The position numbers were made by a program, and so were the translations under genes. From an uncultured Mailhella sp. (lineage in GTDB: Bacteria; Desulfobacterota; Desulfovibrionia; Desulfovibrionales; Desulfovibrionaceae): a DNA stretch of 51,313 nt. This document shows positions 8,646 through 17,564 of this stretch, piece by piece. Each line of letters opens with the position of its first letter. Position 1 is the stretch's first letter. The stretch lies in NCBI GenBank assembly GCA_944322635.1, contig CALUPL010000110.1, positions 1-51,313 of the forward strand, read 5' to 3'. The notes beneath the pieces are model-generated. The model made no database searches. It worked only from the letters and a program-made list of their open reading frames with translations, and had not been told where the DNA came from.

Positions 8646-10391
8646 TTACTTGCTGCGGCAGGACCGGTACTGTTCATAGTAGCGGGTGTGCAGAAGTTCG
8701 TGAGCCTTGTGGCTGTTGGGGGCGCCGAGGAAGTCCCGGTACAGGGCCTGAATCTCTGGATTGTCGTGGCTTCTGCGCACGGGCAGGTTCCTGTCATTGC
8801 GGTACAGAGCCTCGATGCGCAGGCGGGGCGTGTCGGCGTCGAGATTGATGGGCTGACCGCCGCCGTTGATGCAGCCTCCGGGGCAGGCCATGATTTCAAT
8901 GAAGTTCCATCCGTGGGGATTGCCTTCACGGATCAGGTCGCAGACCTTGCGGGCATTGGCCAGACCGTGAGCCACGGCCACCTTGAGTTTGAGCGCGCCG
9001 TTGAAGTCCACTTCGGCCTCGCGTATGCCTTCCATGCCGCGCACGGCGTCGAGTTCGATGGGTTCCATTTCTTCGCCGGTAATGACCTTGTAGGCGGTAC
9101 GCATGGCGGCTTCCATGACGCCGCCGGTGGCGCCGAAGATGTTGCCCGCGCCGGAGCCGGTACCCATGATGGGATCGAATTCCTCTTCAGGCAGGGCGAA
9201 GAAGTTGATGTTGGCTTCCTTGATCATCTGGGCGAGTTCGGTGGTGGTGAGCACGATGTCGGTGTCGGCAAAGCCGCTGGCCGAAAGTTCGCGGCGTTCG
9301 GCCTCGAACTTTTTGGCGGTGCAGGGCATGATGGAAACGGAAACGATCTTGGAAGGATCGATGCCCTGCTTCTGAGCGTAGTAGGTCTTGAGCATGGCGC
9401 CGAACATGGATTGCGGGCTCTTGGCCGTGGACAGATGCGAAAGCAGATCGGGGTAGTAGAGCTCGATGAAGTTGATCCAGCCGGGCGAGCAGCTCGTGAT
9501 CATGGGGAGCGTGCCGCCGTTCTTTATGCGATCGACGAGCTCGTGACCTTCTTCCATGATGGTGAGGTCGGCGGACCAGTTGGTGTCGAAGACCTTGTCG
9601 AAGCCGAGGCGGCGCAGGGCGCTGATCATCTGACCGGTGGCGATGTCGCCGGGCTTGCCGCCGAAGGGTTCGCTGATGGCCACGCGCACGGAGGGAGCCG
9701 TCTGAACCATGACGATTTTTTCCGGATCGCGCAGGGCCTGCCAGGCGCGTTCGGTGTCGCTTTTCATGGTGATGGCGCCGGTGGGGCAGACCTTGCGGCA
9801 CTGGCCGCAGAAGGTGCAGGAGACTTCGCCGAGACCGAGGTTGAAGGCCGGGGTCACGCGGGCGTTGAGGCCGCGGTAGGCGAAGGAGTAGATGCTTACG
9901 CCCTGCACTTCGGCGCACATGCGGACGCAGCGGCCGCAGAGAATGCACTTGGCCGGATCGCGTACGATGCAGGGATTGCTTTCATCCTTTTCCATTTCGG
10001 GACGATTGTATTCGTAGCGGACGCGGCGGATGCCCAGGTTGTTGGCCACGCGCTGCAGTTCGCAGTTGCCGGAACGAGAACAGGCGAGGCAGTCCTTGGG
10101 ATGGTTGGCAAGCAGAAGTTCCACGATGTTCTTGCGTGATTCCAGCACTTCGGGATCGTTGGTGAACACTTCCATGCCTTCGCTGACCTTGGCGATGCAG
10201 GCGGGAATGAAGGAACGGGCTTTCGTCACTTTGCACACGCACACGCGGCAGGAGCCTTCGGGGCGCAGCAGGGGGTGATAGCAGAGCGTGGGAATGTTGA
10301 TGCCGACAAGTTTTGCGGCTTCCAGTATGGTGGCGTCCGCGGGGGCGGTCACTTTCTGGCCGTCTATAGTCAGAGTAACGGTAGCACTCAT
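8646..10391 (-). CDS. hndD: [FeFe] hydrogenase catalytic subunit, HndD/HydA type
   Basis: A 581-residue cytoplasmic subunit that makes or oxidises H2 at the H-cluster. The N-terminal [2Fe-2S] domain has Cys37, 48, 51 and 64. A His-Cys3 cluster follows (His97, Cys101, 104, 110). Two [4Fe-4S] sites are at Cys149/152/155/159 and Cys192/195/198/202. The H-cluster motifs are TSCSPGW (Cys301), MPCTAKK (Cys357) and ACPGGC (Cys503, Cys507). The start at 10391 (MSATVTLTIDG) follows GAGGAG. No export signal is present. It is the last gene of the operon hndA-hndC-hndD and receives electrons through HndC. Thermotoga HydA has an additional C-terminal [2Fe-2S] domain that is absent here, as in Desulfovibrio HndD. 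The assignment is very secure; whether the complex bifurcates electrons between NAD and ferredoxin is family knowledge, not seen. Confidence 0.97.
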   Translation of the reverse strand: MSATVTLTIDGQKVTAPADATILEAAKLVGINIPTLCYHPLLRPEGSCRVCVCKVTKARSFIPACIAKVSEGMEVFTNDPEVLESRKNIVELLLANHPKDCLACSRSGNCELQRVANNLGIRRVRYEYNRPEMEKDESNPCIVRDPAKCILCGRCVRMCAEVQGVSIYSFAYRGLNARVTPAFNLGLGEVSCTFCGQCRKVCPTGAITMKSDTERAWQALRDPEKIVMVQTAPSVRVAISEPFGGKPGDIATGQMISALRRLGFDKVFDTNWSADLTIMEEGHELVDRIKNGGTLPMITSCSPGWINFIELYYPDLLSHLSTAKSPQSMFGAMLKTYYAQKQGIDPSKIVSVSIMPCTAKKFEAERRELSASGFADTDIVLTTTELAQMIKEANINFFALPEEEFDPIMGTGSGAGNIFGATGGVMEAAMRTAYKVITGEEMEPIELDAVRGMEGIREAEVDFNGALKLKVAVAHGLANARKVCDLIREGNPHGWNFIEIMACPGGCINGGGQPINLDADTPRLRIEALYRNDRNLPVRRSHDNPEIQALYRDFLGAPNSHKAHELLHTRYYEQYRSCRSK

Positions 10392-10414
10392 GATGATTCT
10401 CCTCGAAGTCGGGC

Positions 10415-12301
10415 TTACACGCGGCTGATGGCGCCGTGCTTGCACTTGTCCATGCAGGTGCCGCACTTGATGCACTTGTTGGGATTGATCAGGTGGGGTT
10501 CGCGTACCTTGCCGGTGATGGCGCCCACGGGGCAGTTGCGGGCACAGAGCGTGCAGCCCTTGCACTTTTCGGGATCAATCTTGTACTGGAGCAGCTTGGT
10601 GCACACGCCTGCGGGACACTTCTTGTCGTGAATGTGGGCCTCGTATTCCGAACGGAAGAAGCGCAGCGTGGAGAGCACGGGGTTGGGAGCCGTCTGACCG
10701 AGCGCGCAGAGCGAAGAGGTGCGCATGGTGTGAGCCAGGCGTTCGAGTTCCTCAATGTCGCCGTCGCGTCCTTCGCCGCCGCAGATGCGTTCCAGAATTT
10801 CCAGCATGCGCTTGCTGCCTTCACGGCAGGGAGTGCATTTGCCGCAGCTTTCGGCCTGGGTGAAGGTGAGGAAGAAGCGGGCGAGGTCCACCATGCAGGT
10901 GTCTTCGTCCACCACGACCAGACCTCCGGAACCCATCATGGCGCCGGCGGCGGTGAGGGAATCATAGTCCACGGGATTGTCGAGCATGGAGGCGGGAAGG
11001 CACGCGCCCGAAGGACCGCCTATCTGCACGGCCTTGAACTTCTTTTCGTTCTTGATGCCCGCGCAGATGTCGAAAATGATGTGGCGCATGGAAACGCCCA
11101 TGGGGATTTCCACAAGACCGGTGTTGCGCACCTTGCCCGTGACGGCAAAAATCTTGGTGCCCGGAGACTTTTCGGTGCCGTCCTGGCGGAAGGCTTCCGC
11201 GCCGTCGGTGATGATGCGGGCCACGTTGGCGAAGGTTTCCACGTTGTTGAGCACCGTGGGCTGTTCCCACAGGCCGCGCTTGGCCGGGAAGGGAGGACGT
11301 ACGCGGGGCATGCCGCGCTTGCCTTCGATGGAGCGCATGAGGGCCGTTTCTTCGCCGCAGACAAAGGCACCTGCGCCCTGCTTGATCTTCAGATGGAAGC
11401 TGAAGTCGGAACCGAGAATGTTGTCGCCCATGAGGCCGAGGGCTTCGGCTTCGGCAAGGGCAATGCCGAGGCGTTTGATGGCGAGAGGATATTCGGCGCG
11501 CACATATACGTACCCCTCGGTGGCGCCGGTGGCCCAGGCGCCTATGAGCATGCCTTCAATGACGGCGTTGGGATCGCCTTCAAGTACGGAGCGGTCCATG
11601 AACGCGCCGGGATCGCCCTCGTCGGCATTGCAGAGCATGTACTTGGGCTCGGCAGGTTCGGATGCCATGAACTTCCACTTGAGTCCCGTGGGAAAGCCTG
11701 CGCCGCCGCGACCGCGAAGACCGGAGTTGAGCACTTCCTCAAGGGTGGCTTCGCGTCCCATGGCAAGGGCCTTGGCAATGCCCTGATAGCCGCCGTTTGC
11801 TATGTATTCAAAAATATTTTCCGGGTCGATGCGGCCGCAGTTGCGCAGCACGAGTCTCTTCTGCAGATTGTAGAAGAGCATGTCGCGGTAGCTGTGCCGC
11901 GGGGTCTTGCCGGTACGTCCCTGATAGTGCAGGCGTTCCACGGTCTTGCCTTCGAGCACGGTGGTCGTTATGAGCTCTTCGGCGTCTTCGGGCTGGACAC
12001 GCACATAGAAGATGCCGCCGGGGTAGAAGATGACGAGCGGTCCGAGTTCGCAGAAACCGTGGCATCCGGTAACCACGATGCTCACGCGGTCCTGCAGGCC
12101 GTGGCTGTTGATGGCCGCCTGCAGAGCATCGCTGATGTTCATGCTGCCCGAGGAGGTGCAGCCCGTGCCGCCGCAGATGAGAATCTGGTATTTTTCCTGC
12201 TTGGGAGCGCGGTTGTAGTGGCGCAGGCTGAGCAGAGGCCGGGCTTCTTCCTGCAGCTTGTTGAGCGCGTCAACGGAAGTGAGACGTTTCAGTTCAAGCA
12301 T
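10415..12301 (-). CDS. hndC: NADH/FMN-binding hydrogenase subunit, HndB-HndC fusion (HydB-like)
   Basis: A 628-residue NuoF-type flavoprotein. An N-terminal thioredoxin-like [2Fe-2S] domain (about 38-115) has Cys43, Cys48, Cys80 and Cys84. The FMN/NADH core follows, with GLRGRGGAGFPTGLKW near 194-209 and CGEETALMRSIEG. A NuoF-type [4Fe-4S] site is at ESCGKCTPCREG. The C-terminal ferredoxin domain has CKGCTLCARNCP and CIKCGTCMDKC. The start at 12301 follows AAGGAGAGG. In the four-subunit D. fructosivorans enzyme the [2Fe-2S] domain is, to my knowledge, a separate subunit, HndB. Here it is joined to HndC, as in the three-subunit Thermotoga HydABC. The gene lies 14 bases after hndA and 23 bases before hndD. 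Confidence 0.96.
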   Translation of the reverse strand: MLELKRLTSVDALNKLQEEARPLLSLRHYNRAPKQEKYQILICGGTGCTSSGSMNISDALQAAINSHGLQDRVSIVVTGCHGFCELGPLVIFYPGGIFYVRVQPEDAEELITTTVLEGKTVERLHYQGRTGKTPRHSYRDMLFYNLQKRLVLRNCGRIDPENIFEYIANGGYQGIAKALAMGREATLEEVLNSGLRGRGGAGFPTGLKWKFMASEPAEPKYMLCNADEGDPGAFMDRSVLEGDPNAVIEGMLIGAWATGATEGYVYVRAEYPLAIKRLGIALAEAEALGLMGDNILGSDFSFHLKIKQGAGAFVCGEETALMRSIEGKRGMPRVRPPFPAKRGLWEQPTVLNNVETFANVARIITDGAEAFRQDGTEKSPGTKIFAVTGKVRNTGLVEIPMGVSMRHIIFDICAGIKNEKKFKAVQIGGPSGACLPASMLDNPVDYDSLTAAGAMMGSGGLVVVDEDTCMVDLARFFLTFTQAESCGKCTPCREGSKRMLEILERICGGEGRDGDIEELERLAHTMRTSSLCALGQTAPNPVLSTLRFFRSEYEAHIHDKKCPAGVCTKLLQYKIDPEKCKGCTLCARNCPVGAITGKVREPHLINPNKCIKCGTCMDKCKHGAISRV

Positions 12302-12314
12302 GTCGTCCTCTCCT

Positions 12315-12800
12315 TTATGCCAGGTAGCTGTCGAGAATACCGGGAATGTCGTCGGGGGTCAGGCGGCCGTGGGTGTTTTCATTCACCATCATGACGGGAG
12401 CCAGACCGCAGGCGCCGAGGCAGGCCACGGTTTCCAGCGTGAAATTAAGGTCCTTGGTGGTTTCGCCGGGCTTGATGTCGAGGTGGTGGCTCACCGCCTC
12501 CAGAATGCCGGCTCCTCCGCGGACGTGACAGGCGGTACCCTGACAGACGCGGACGATGTTCTTGCCGCGCGGATTGAGGTGGAACTGGGCGTAGAACGTG
12601 ACTACGCCGAACACTTCCGCGACCGGTACACGAAGTTCCGACGCGATGGTTTCAAGAACTTCCTGCGGCAGATAGCCGTAAACATCCTGAGCCTGCTGTA
12701 GAACGGGAATAAGCGCGCCTTTCGGGTTCTGCTTGTAGGGTTTCAGAATGTCCATGAGCGGAGCAAGGTCAATGGGGTTGGCCGTGCAGTTGCAAGACAT
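12315..12800 (-). CDS. hndA: NuoE-like [2Fe-2S] hydrogenase subunit
   Basis: A 161-residue thioredoxin-fold subunit equivalent to NuoE/HydC. The ligands are visible as VCQGTACHVRG (two Cys) and VACLGACGLAP (two Cys). The N-terminal helical part (QQAQDVYGYLPQEVLETIA) is typical of NuoE. The start at 12800 follows AGGAGG with an eight-base spacer. As the first gene of the hydrogenase operon it is preceded by 169 bases that contain no obvious -35/-10 pair. Read-through from the TctC-like gene upstream is possible, since no good terminator separates them. Confidence 0.95.
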   Translation of the reverse strand: MSCNCTANPIDLAPLMDILKPYKQNPKGALIPVLQQAQDVYGYLPQEVLETIASELRVPVAEVFGVVTFYAQFHLNPRGKNIVRVCQGTACHVRGGAGILEAVSHHLDIKPGETTKDLNFTLETVACLGACGLAPVMMVNENTHGRLTPDDIPGILDSYLA

Positions 12801-12969
12801 GTGGGTATCCTCCTGGTACTGTCCCGGCTCCTTTACGCATTAGTGCGGCAGGAGCCCTGTCCCTTGCGGGACGGTTTCTGATCGGGCGCATGCGGCTGCA
12901 GCGTCCGTGACGAAAGAAGACCGCGGCCCTTCCATGGTCGGGCAGCGGCGCTTTTTCGTTTTGCCGGAG

Positions 12970-13995
12970 TCACTTTCCTTTCGGAACAGCTGCTCCGACA
13001 TCCCTCTTTTCGGGGGAGGCTGCGGGCATGTCGGCTATGCCGGCAGCCTTGAGAATGTCTCCTTCCTCCGCCCATGCCCGGCGGAGAAATTCCCGGGCTT
13101 CCTGTCTGCTTTTGAGAACGGGAGCCACGGAGAAATTTTCCAGAATCTTCAGGTAGGCTTCGCTTCCCGCGGCCTTTTCAAAGGCGTGGGAAAGCTCGTC
13201 CAGAGTCGTTTCCGGCGTGTCTGCCGGAGCGAGCAGAATGAAGGACGAGTCGCCGCGTCCGGGATCGGAAAAACCCTTGTCGGCAAGTGACGGCACGTCG
13301 GGCAAGGCCGGAAGCCTTGTTCCGGCAAGGACCATGAGCGGATGAAGCTGTCCCTTCTTTATGCGTGGAAGCACGCCGCTTGCCGCAGCGTCCACATGGC
13401 CGCCGAGAAGCGCGGCTTCCGCTTCGCCGGGACCGCCGAAAGGTACGAAGCGCCACTTGAGCGACGGATCGCCCGCCGCCATGACGGCAAGCGCAATGTG
13501 GGAAGGGGTGCCGAGTCCGGGCACGCCTATGCGCATTTCTCCGCCTCGCTCGCGCGTGGCGGCAAGAAAGGAGTCCATGTCCTTCCACGGGGCATCGGGC
13601 TGCGTGACCAGCACGGGCGAAGCCTGTCCGAAAATGAGCAGCGGCTCCACGTCTTCCAGAGGTCGGTAGGGAGTTTCGTTTCTGAAGGGAATGAATATGA
13701 GCGCATTGGTCACGCAGGCCGCCAGACGGGATCCGTCTGGTCTGGACTTGGCAAGCCTCGCAACTCCCGTCATGCCGCCCCCGCCGGGAGCGTTTTGAAC
13801 GATGATGTTTTTTCCGAGTTCCTTTTCCGCTTCACGCGCAAGCGTGCGTGCGGCGGCATCGAGGGCTCCCCCCGGGCTGAAGGCAATGGAAAGTTCAACG
13901 TTGTTGCCTGCGGCAAGAACGTCGGGAACAACGGGAAGGGAAAGAAAAATGAGCCAGACGGCGGCAAGACAGGAGTGTGGAATACGCCATTTCAT
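12970..13995 (-). CDS. Tripartite tricarboxylate transporter substrate-binding protein, TctC/Bug family
   Basis: A 341-residue periplasmic binding protein. The N-terminal signal peptide is MKWRIPHSCLAAVWLIFLSL, probably cleaved after ALA around residue 29. The mature protein has the Bug-family pattern: a Gly/Pro loop FSPGGALDAAARTLA, NAPGGGGMTGVARLAKSRPDG, and LGTPSHIALAVM later on. Bug proteins capture carboxylates for TctAB. The start at 13995 is chosen for the signal peptide; the ribosome-binding site is weak, and an upstream in-frame ATG at 14031 would put a non-signal stretch in front. It lies downstream of tctB and tctA on the same strand but is set off by 181 AT-rich bases containing TATAAT (14086-14081, minus), so it may have its own promoter. 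The substrate is unknown. Confidence 0.9.
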   Translation of the reverse strand: MKWRIPHSCLAAVWLIFLSLPVVPDVLAAGNNVELSIAFSPGGALDAAARTLAREAEKELGKNIIVQNAPGGGGMTGVARLAKSRPDGSRLAACVTNALIFIPFRNETPYRPLEDVEPLLIFGQASPVLVTQPDAPWKDMDSFLAATRERGGEMRIGVPGLGTPSHIALAVMAAGDPSLKWRFVPFGGPGEAEAALLGGHVDAAASGVLPRIKKGQLHPLMVLAGTRLPALPDVPSLADKGFSDPGRGDSSFILLAPADTPETTLDELSHAFEKAAGSEAYLKILENFSVAPVLKSRQEAREFLRRAWAEEGDILKAAGIADMPAASPEKRDVGAAVPKGK

Positions 13996-14176
13996 GGTGC
14001 ATATCTCTACAAGGAATAAAGAAATCGGCAAGCATAAAACCTTTTTTCACATAATTGCTGATGGTATATTGTTATAACGTATTATAATGGTGAGATATTT
14101 GCAAGCATGCATTCATTGAGTGTTCAATCAGTTTTCAAAAAAAGAAGAAAAATGAAAGCCAGAGAAAGCTCCGGAG

Positions 14177-15565
14177 CTACCAGACGGAGAGCAGAGCCTG
14201 CAGAAGGTGCGTTTCGAGTTTCGGTCCGAGAACAAAGGCGAGAACCAGGGGCGCGGGAGAGCATCCGTTTCGTCTGAGAAGAACCGACAAGAGGCCGAAG
14301 AAAAGACACTGAACAGGTCCGGAAATGCCGTCGGCCCCCACATAGGAGCCTGTGAGGCAGAGCAGAAGGATGACGGGCCACAGAAGCCGGAAGGGAAGTC
14401 GGGCAAGATACGCCCAGAATCCGGCAAGACCGAGTCCCAGAGCCAGAAGCAGCACATTGCCCATGACGAGACAGACAATGAGTCCCCAGTAGAAATCCGG
14501 CTGACTTTCGGGCAGGGAGGGACCGGGTACCACGCCAACGATGGTGAGTGCTCCGAGGAGGGCGGCCATGATGGGATTGGTGGGAAGTCCGAGCAGAAGC
14601 AGCGGAGCGAACGAAGCCATGGCTGCGGCGTTGTTTGAGGCTTCGGGGCCGGCGAGTCCTTCCCATGCCCCATTGCCGAACTGTTCAGGGTGACGGCTCA
14701 GGCGTTTTTCCAGGGCATGGGAGGCAAAGCTTGCCGTCACTCCCGCGCCGCAGGGAATAAGGCCGGTAAGAAAACCGAGAATGCTGCCGCGCAGGGCGGC
14801 TGCAAAGGCGGAAAGCCGTTTGAGAGGCGGAACAGGGGCGAAGGCATGCTCCGTTTTTTTCTCATGATCGGAGAGAAGGGCAGCAAGCAGGTCGCCTATG
14901 CCGAACATGCCGAGCAGCAGAGACGTGAGTTCCACGCCTTCGGAAAGTTGCCAGAAACCGAAGGTGAGTCTTGCCGTTCCGTAAACGGGGGCCATGCCGG
15001 GAAGCGCGAGTACGAGTCCGAGAAGGATCATGCACAGGCTGCGCCTTGCGCCGCCAGGACTGGTGAAGGCCACGAGAAGAAGTGCGCAGGCCATGACCGC
15101 CGCCCGCCCCGCTGGACCGAAGAACAGCGCCGCACGGGAAAGCACGGGAGCCAGCAGCACCATGCCCAGAGAAGAGAGCATGCCGCCCGTGAAGGATGCG
15201 AGAGTTGCCGCGGCAAGGGCCTGACGGGCCTTGCCGCCGAGGGCCAGAGGATGACCTTCGAACAACGTGGCCACGGCGTCGGCCTCTCCGGGAATACCCA
15301 TTAATATGGATGTGACGGCTCCGCCGTATTTGGCTCCGTAAAATATGCCTGAAAGCAGGGAAATGCCGGGCAGAGGCTCCAGCACATAGACCAGTGGAAA
15401 GAGCAGAGCCATGGCTGCGGGCGGACCGAAACCGGGCAGTACGCCCACGGTCATGCCGAGAAATACGCCCGAAAGCACGAGCAGCCAGAGCTTGAGGGAG
15501 CATACGGCTGCCATTCCGGCCCATACGCCGGAAAAAACGGAAGGATCGGCAAGAAAGGCGTCCAT
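14177..15565 (-). CDS. TctA-family transporter large membrane subunit
   Basis: A 462-residue inner-membrane permease with about 11-12 hydrophobic segments. TctA signatures are visible: GVLPGFGPPAAMALLFPLVY, GIFYGAKYGGAVTSILMGIPGEADAVATLFEGHPLA, and GPEASNNAAAMASFAPLLLLGLPTNPIMAALLG. It uses the ion gradient to import the carboxylate delivered by the TctC-like protein. The start at 15565 follows GGAG, and the stop of the small subunit TctB is one base upstream, so translation is probably coupled. The long N-terminal extension of the open frame (to 15670) overlaps tctB and is not used. Confidence 0.93.
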   Translation of the reverse strand: MDAFLADPSVFSGVWAGMAAVCSLKLWLLVLSGVFLGMTVGVLPGFGPPAAMALLFPLVYVLEPLPGISLLSGIFYGAKYGGAVTSILMGIPGEADAVATLFEGHPLALGGKARQALAAATLASFTGGMLSSLGMVLLAPVLSRAALFFGPAGRAAVMACALLLVAFTSPGGARRSLCMILLGLVLALPGMAPVYGTARLTFGFWQLSEGVELTSLLLGMFGIGDLLAALLSDHEKKTEHAFAPVPPLKRLSAFAAALRGSILGFLTGLIPCGAGVTASFASHALEKRLSRHPEQFGNGAWEGLAGPEASNNAAAMASFAPLLLLGLPTNPIMAALLGALTIVGVVPGPSLPESQPDFYWGLIVCLVMGNVLLLALGLGLAGFWAYLARLPFRLLWPVILLLCLTGSYVGADGISGPVQCLFFGLLSVLLRRNGCSPAPLVLAFVLGPKLETHLLQALLSVW

Positions 15566-15566
15566 G

Positions 15567-16022
15567 TCAGACTCCGCATGCAAGGACGAAAAGCGTACCC
15601 TGCGGCAGGGAATACCGGAGCAGTTTTTCCATGCCCAGCCACAGCGCGGCGGAAAGCAGAAGGCAGACAAGAAGGGATTCCTTCATGCTGCACCCTCCCG
15701 TACGGCAGGCCAGAAGAGCAGAAAGAAACGTGGCCGGAAGCCAGCCCGCAGGCTGAAGAAGAACGATCCAGAGCAGGCAGGAGAGAACAGGACCGAGCGC
15801 ACGGCGCAGTGAGGAAGATGTGCAGGAACGCTCGTCCGGCTCTTTTGAAGGCAGAAGAACGGCACAGAGGAGAAGAAGCGCGCCTGAGAGGCGAGGCCAG
15901 AGTCCCGGACCGGGAAGCCCGGAGGAAAGCACTGGCGGAGAATCGAGAAGAGCGGCGGCGCCGGCGGCAAGAAGAAGGGCGCGCAGGGCGTGGCGGAAAA
16001 CAGAGGTGCGGAAGGAAGACAT
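15567..16022 (-). CDS. TctB-like small membrane subunit
   Basis: A 151-residue protein with four hydrophobic segments (about 10-28, 38-58, 73-100, 112-130), the usual layout of TctB. These proteins are poorly conserved in sequence, so the call rests on size, topology and position directly before tctA. The ribosome-binding site at 16022 is weak (CGGA). It is the first gene of the unit and divergent from infA across 166 bases. Confidence 0.75.
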   Translation of the reverse strand: MSSFRTSVFRHALRALLLAAGAAALLDSPPVLSSGLPGPGLWPRLSGALLLLCAVLLPSKEPDERSCTSSSLRRALGPVLSCLLWIVLLQPAGWLPATFLSALLACRTGGCSMKESLLVCLLLSAALWLGMEKLLRYSLPQGTLFVLACGV

Positions 16023-16188
16023 GGTGCTGTGTCCGGAAAAGGAAAGACGGCATTTTCAGACCGCGGTGAGTATAGGACAGAAGAAAAAGATGGGCAACGG
16101 TACGGAAAGCGGTCGGGGGCGGCCCATCTCCCCTTGACAGCAGGCTCATATTCGGGGAAGGTATCGCGATAGTTTTTTTGGAGGAACC

Positions 16189-16407
16189 ATGCCTAAAGAA
16201 GACGCCATTGAAGTCGACGGCATCGTGGAAGAAGCCCTTCCCAATGCCATGTTCCGCGTGAAGCTGGAAAACGGTCATGAAGTGCTTTCCCATATTTCCG
16301 GCAAAATGCGTAAGTTCTACATCCGCATTCTGCCCGGTGACCGCGTGAAGGTCGAACTTTCCCCTTACGATCTGACCCGCGGCCGCATCACTTACCGCAT
16401 GAAGTAA
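16189..16407 (+). CDS. infA: Translation initiation factor IF-1
   Basis: A 72-residue OB-fold (S1-like) protein that binds the A site of the 30S subunit during initiation. The sequence is nearly canonical ([21 protein letters not shown], then [18 protein letters not shown], then [13 protein letters not shown]). The start has GGAGG six bases upstream. TTGACA at 16134-16139 could serve as a -35 box, though the matching -10 is unclear. The next gene begins one base after its stop codon. Confidence 0.98.
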   Translation: MPKEDAIEVDGIVEEALPNAMFRVKLENGHEVLSHISGKMRKFYIRILPGDRVKVELSPYDLTRGRITYRMK

Positions 16408-16408
16408 G

Positions 16409-16786
16409 ATGGAGCAGCTTGCCGTTTTCTCGCCGGGGGGAGCCTGCGACTGCTCCTCTTCCGGAAAGGGAACAGCGCGAAGAAAGCCCGTCCGGCTTCC
16501 TGCGGCCGTCACGTCAGAGATGCTTCTGATCCGTATTGCTCCCCGCGATACGGGTCTTTTTCGTTATCTTCTGGAAGGCGGCGGCGAACACCTTGCCATG
16601 CTTACGGTGCTTGATCCCGGAAAGGCTCTGTTCAAGCTGTTTTTCTCGCCGCACCAGCGCGGGGAGCTTCTCGCTCTTCTGGAAGGAATGCAGCACACCG
16701 TTCCCTTCGAGATTCATGACTGGCCCTTTTCACGGGCAAACAGGAGCCGGGGCCTTTCAGAGCGACATGCCGAAAAGCCCTGCTGA
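16409..16786 (+). CDS. DUF4911-like protein
   Basis: A 125-residue small soluble protein of unknown function. After a low-complexity N-terminus (about 1-35), the conserved part reads MLLIRIAPRDTGLFRYLLEGG, then DPGKALFKLFFSPHQRGELL. I associate this pattern with the DUF4911 family of Desulfovibrio-type bacteria, from memory. The start ATG overlaps the region of the infA stop, and the gene lies only 10 bases ahead of lemA, so the three are probably co-transcribed. No catalytic motif is evident. Confidence 0.72.
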   Translation: MEQLAVFSPGGACDCSSSGKGTARRKPVRLPAAVTSEMLLIRIAPRDTGLFRYLLEGGGEHLAMLTVLDPGKALFKLFFSPHQRGELLALLEGMQHTVPFEIHDWPFSRANRSRGLSERHAEKPC

Positions 16787-16796
16787 AGGAGCGCAC

Positions 16797-17363
16797 ATGG
16801 TCATAGCGGGTATTCTCGTTGCCGTTGCAGTCGTCCTGATTCTGGCACTCGTTTATCTTTACAACGCCATGGTACGCGGCCGCAATCTTGCCGAAGAGGC
16901 CTGGAGCGGCATAAGCGTTCAGCTTCGGCGCAGGCACGATCTTGTCCCTTCGCTCATAAGTGCGGTGCAGGGCTACGCCGTGCATGAAAAGGACGTGCTT
17001 TCCGCCGTGGCCCGGGCACGGGAAGAAGGGCTGAAGGCCGCGGGCGGCAGTGCCCGTACGGTGGGAGAGGCGGAAAAAGGACTCAGCGCGGCGCTCGGAA
17101 GGCTTCTTGCCGTGGCGGAAGCGTATCCGGATCTGAAGGCCAACGAAAATTTTCTTCAGCTTCAGCATTCTCTGACGACCGTGGAGGACGATCTGCAGAT
17201 GGCCCGTCGGTACTACAACGGTACGGTGCGCGAGCAGAACAACCGCATCATGCAGTTTCCGGGCAATATCGTGGCCGGCTGGTTCGGCTTTCAGAAAATG
17301 GAATATTTCGAGCTTACGGGAGAGGACGAGGCTGCCGTGCCGCAGACCTACCCCGTCGGATGA
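16797..17363 (+). CDS. lemA: LemA family protein
   Basis: A 188-residue membrane-anchored protein. An N-terminal hydrophobic segment (about 2-22) is followed by the LemA signature YNAMVRGRNLAEEAWSGISVQLRRRHDLVPSL and a long helical coiled-coil body ending with the typical NRIMQFPGNIVAGWFGFQKMEYFE. The start at 16797 is given by GAAGGA upstream; the open frame extends further left but overlaps the preceding gene. LemA proteins are commonly paired with a DUF2207 membrane protein, as here. The biochemical role is unknown. Confidence 0.93.
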   Translation: MVIAGILVAVAVVLILALVYLYNAMVRGRNLAEEAWSGISVQLRRRHDLVPSLISAVQGYAVHEKDVLSAVARAREEGLKAAGGSARTVGEAEKGLSAALGRLLAVAEAYPDLKANENFLQLQHSLTTVEDDLQMARRYYNGTVREQNNRIMQFPGNIVAGWFGFQKMEYFELTGEDEAAVPQTYPVG

Positions 17364-17564
17364 TCCTCGTTTGTCAGGCGCTTGCGCGTGATGCCTTTTC
17401 ATGCTTCCGCCGTGCGGAACGAGGCCGGGCACAACACCGCATAGAGGGGAAGGAGCGTAGGCTTCTTCCCTTTTTTGTTCGGGCCGTTTATTTTTGCCGG
17501 AAGGGCGCAGGGGAAGCGTGGTTTCAACGCTGTTTTCCTAAATGCGCCTCTCAGGAGAAAAATC

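Noticed and set aside
10436..12394. 652-codon plus-strand frame opposite hndC and the start of the hndA region
   Set aside because: Antisense by-product of GC-rich codon use; the minus strand encodes an unmistakable NuoF-type protein.
8593..12800. Possible maturation genes (HydE/F/G) with the hydrogenase
   Set aside because: None is present next to the operon; the 131-residue protein at 8114-8509 resembles none of them and lies behind a terminator.
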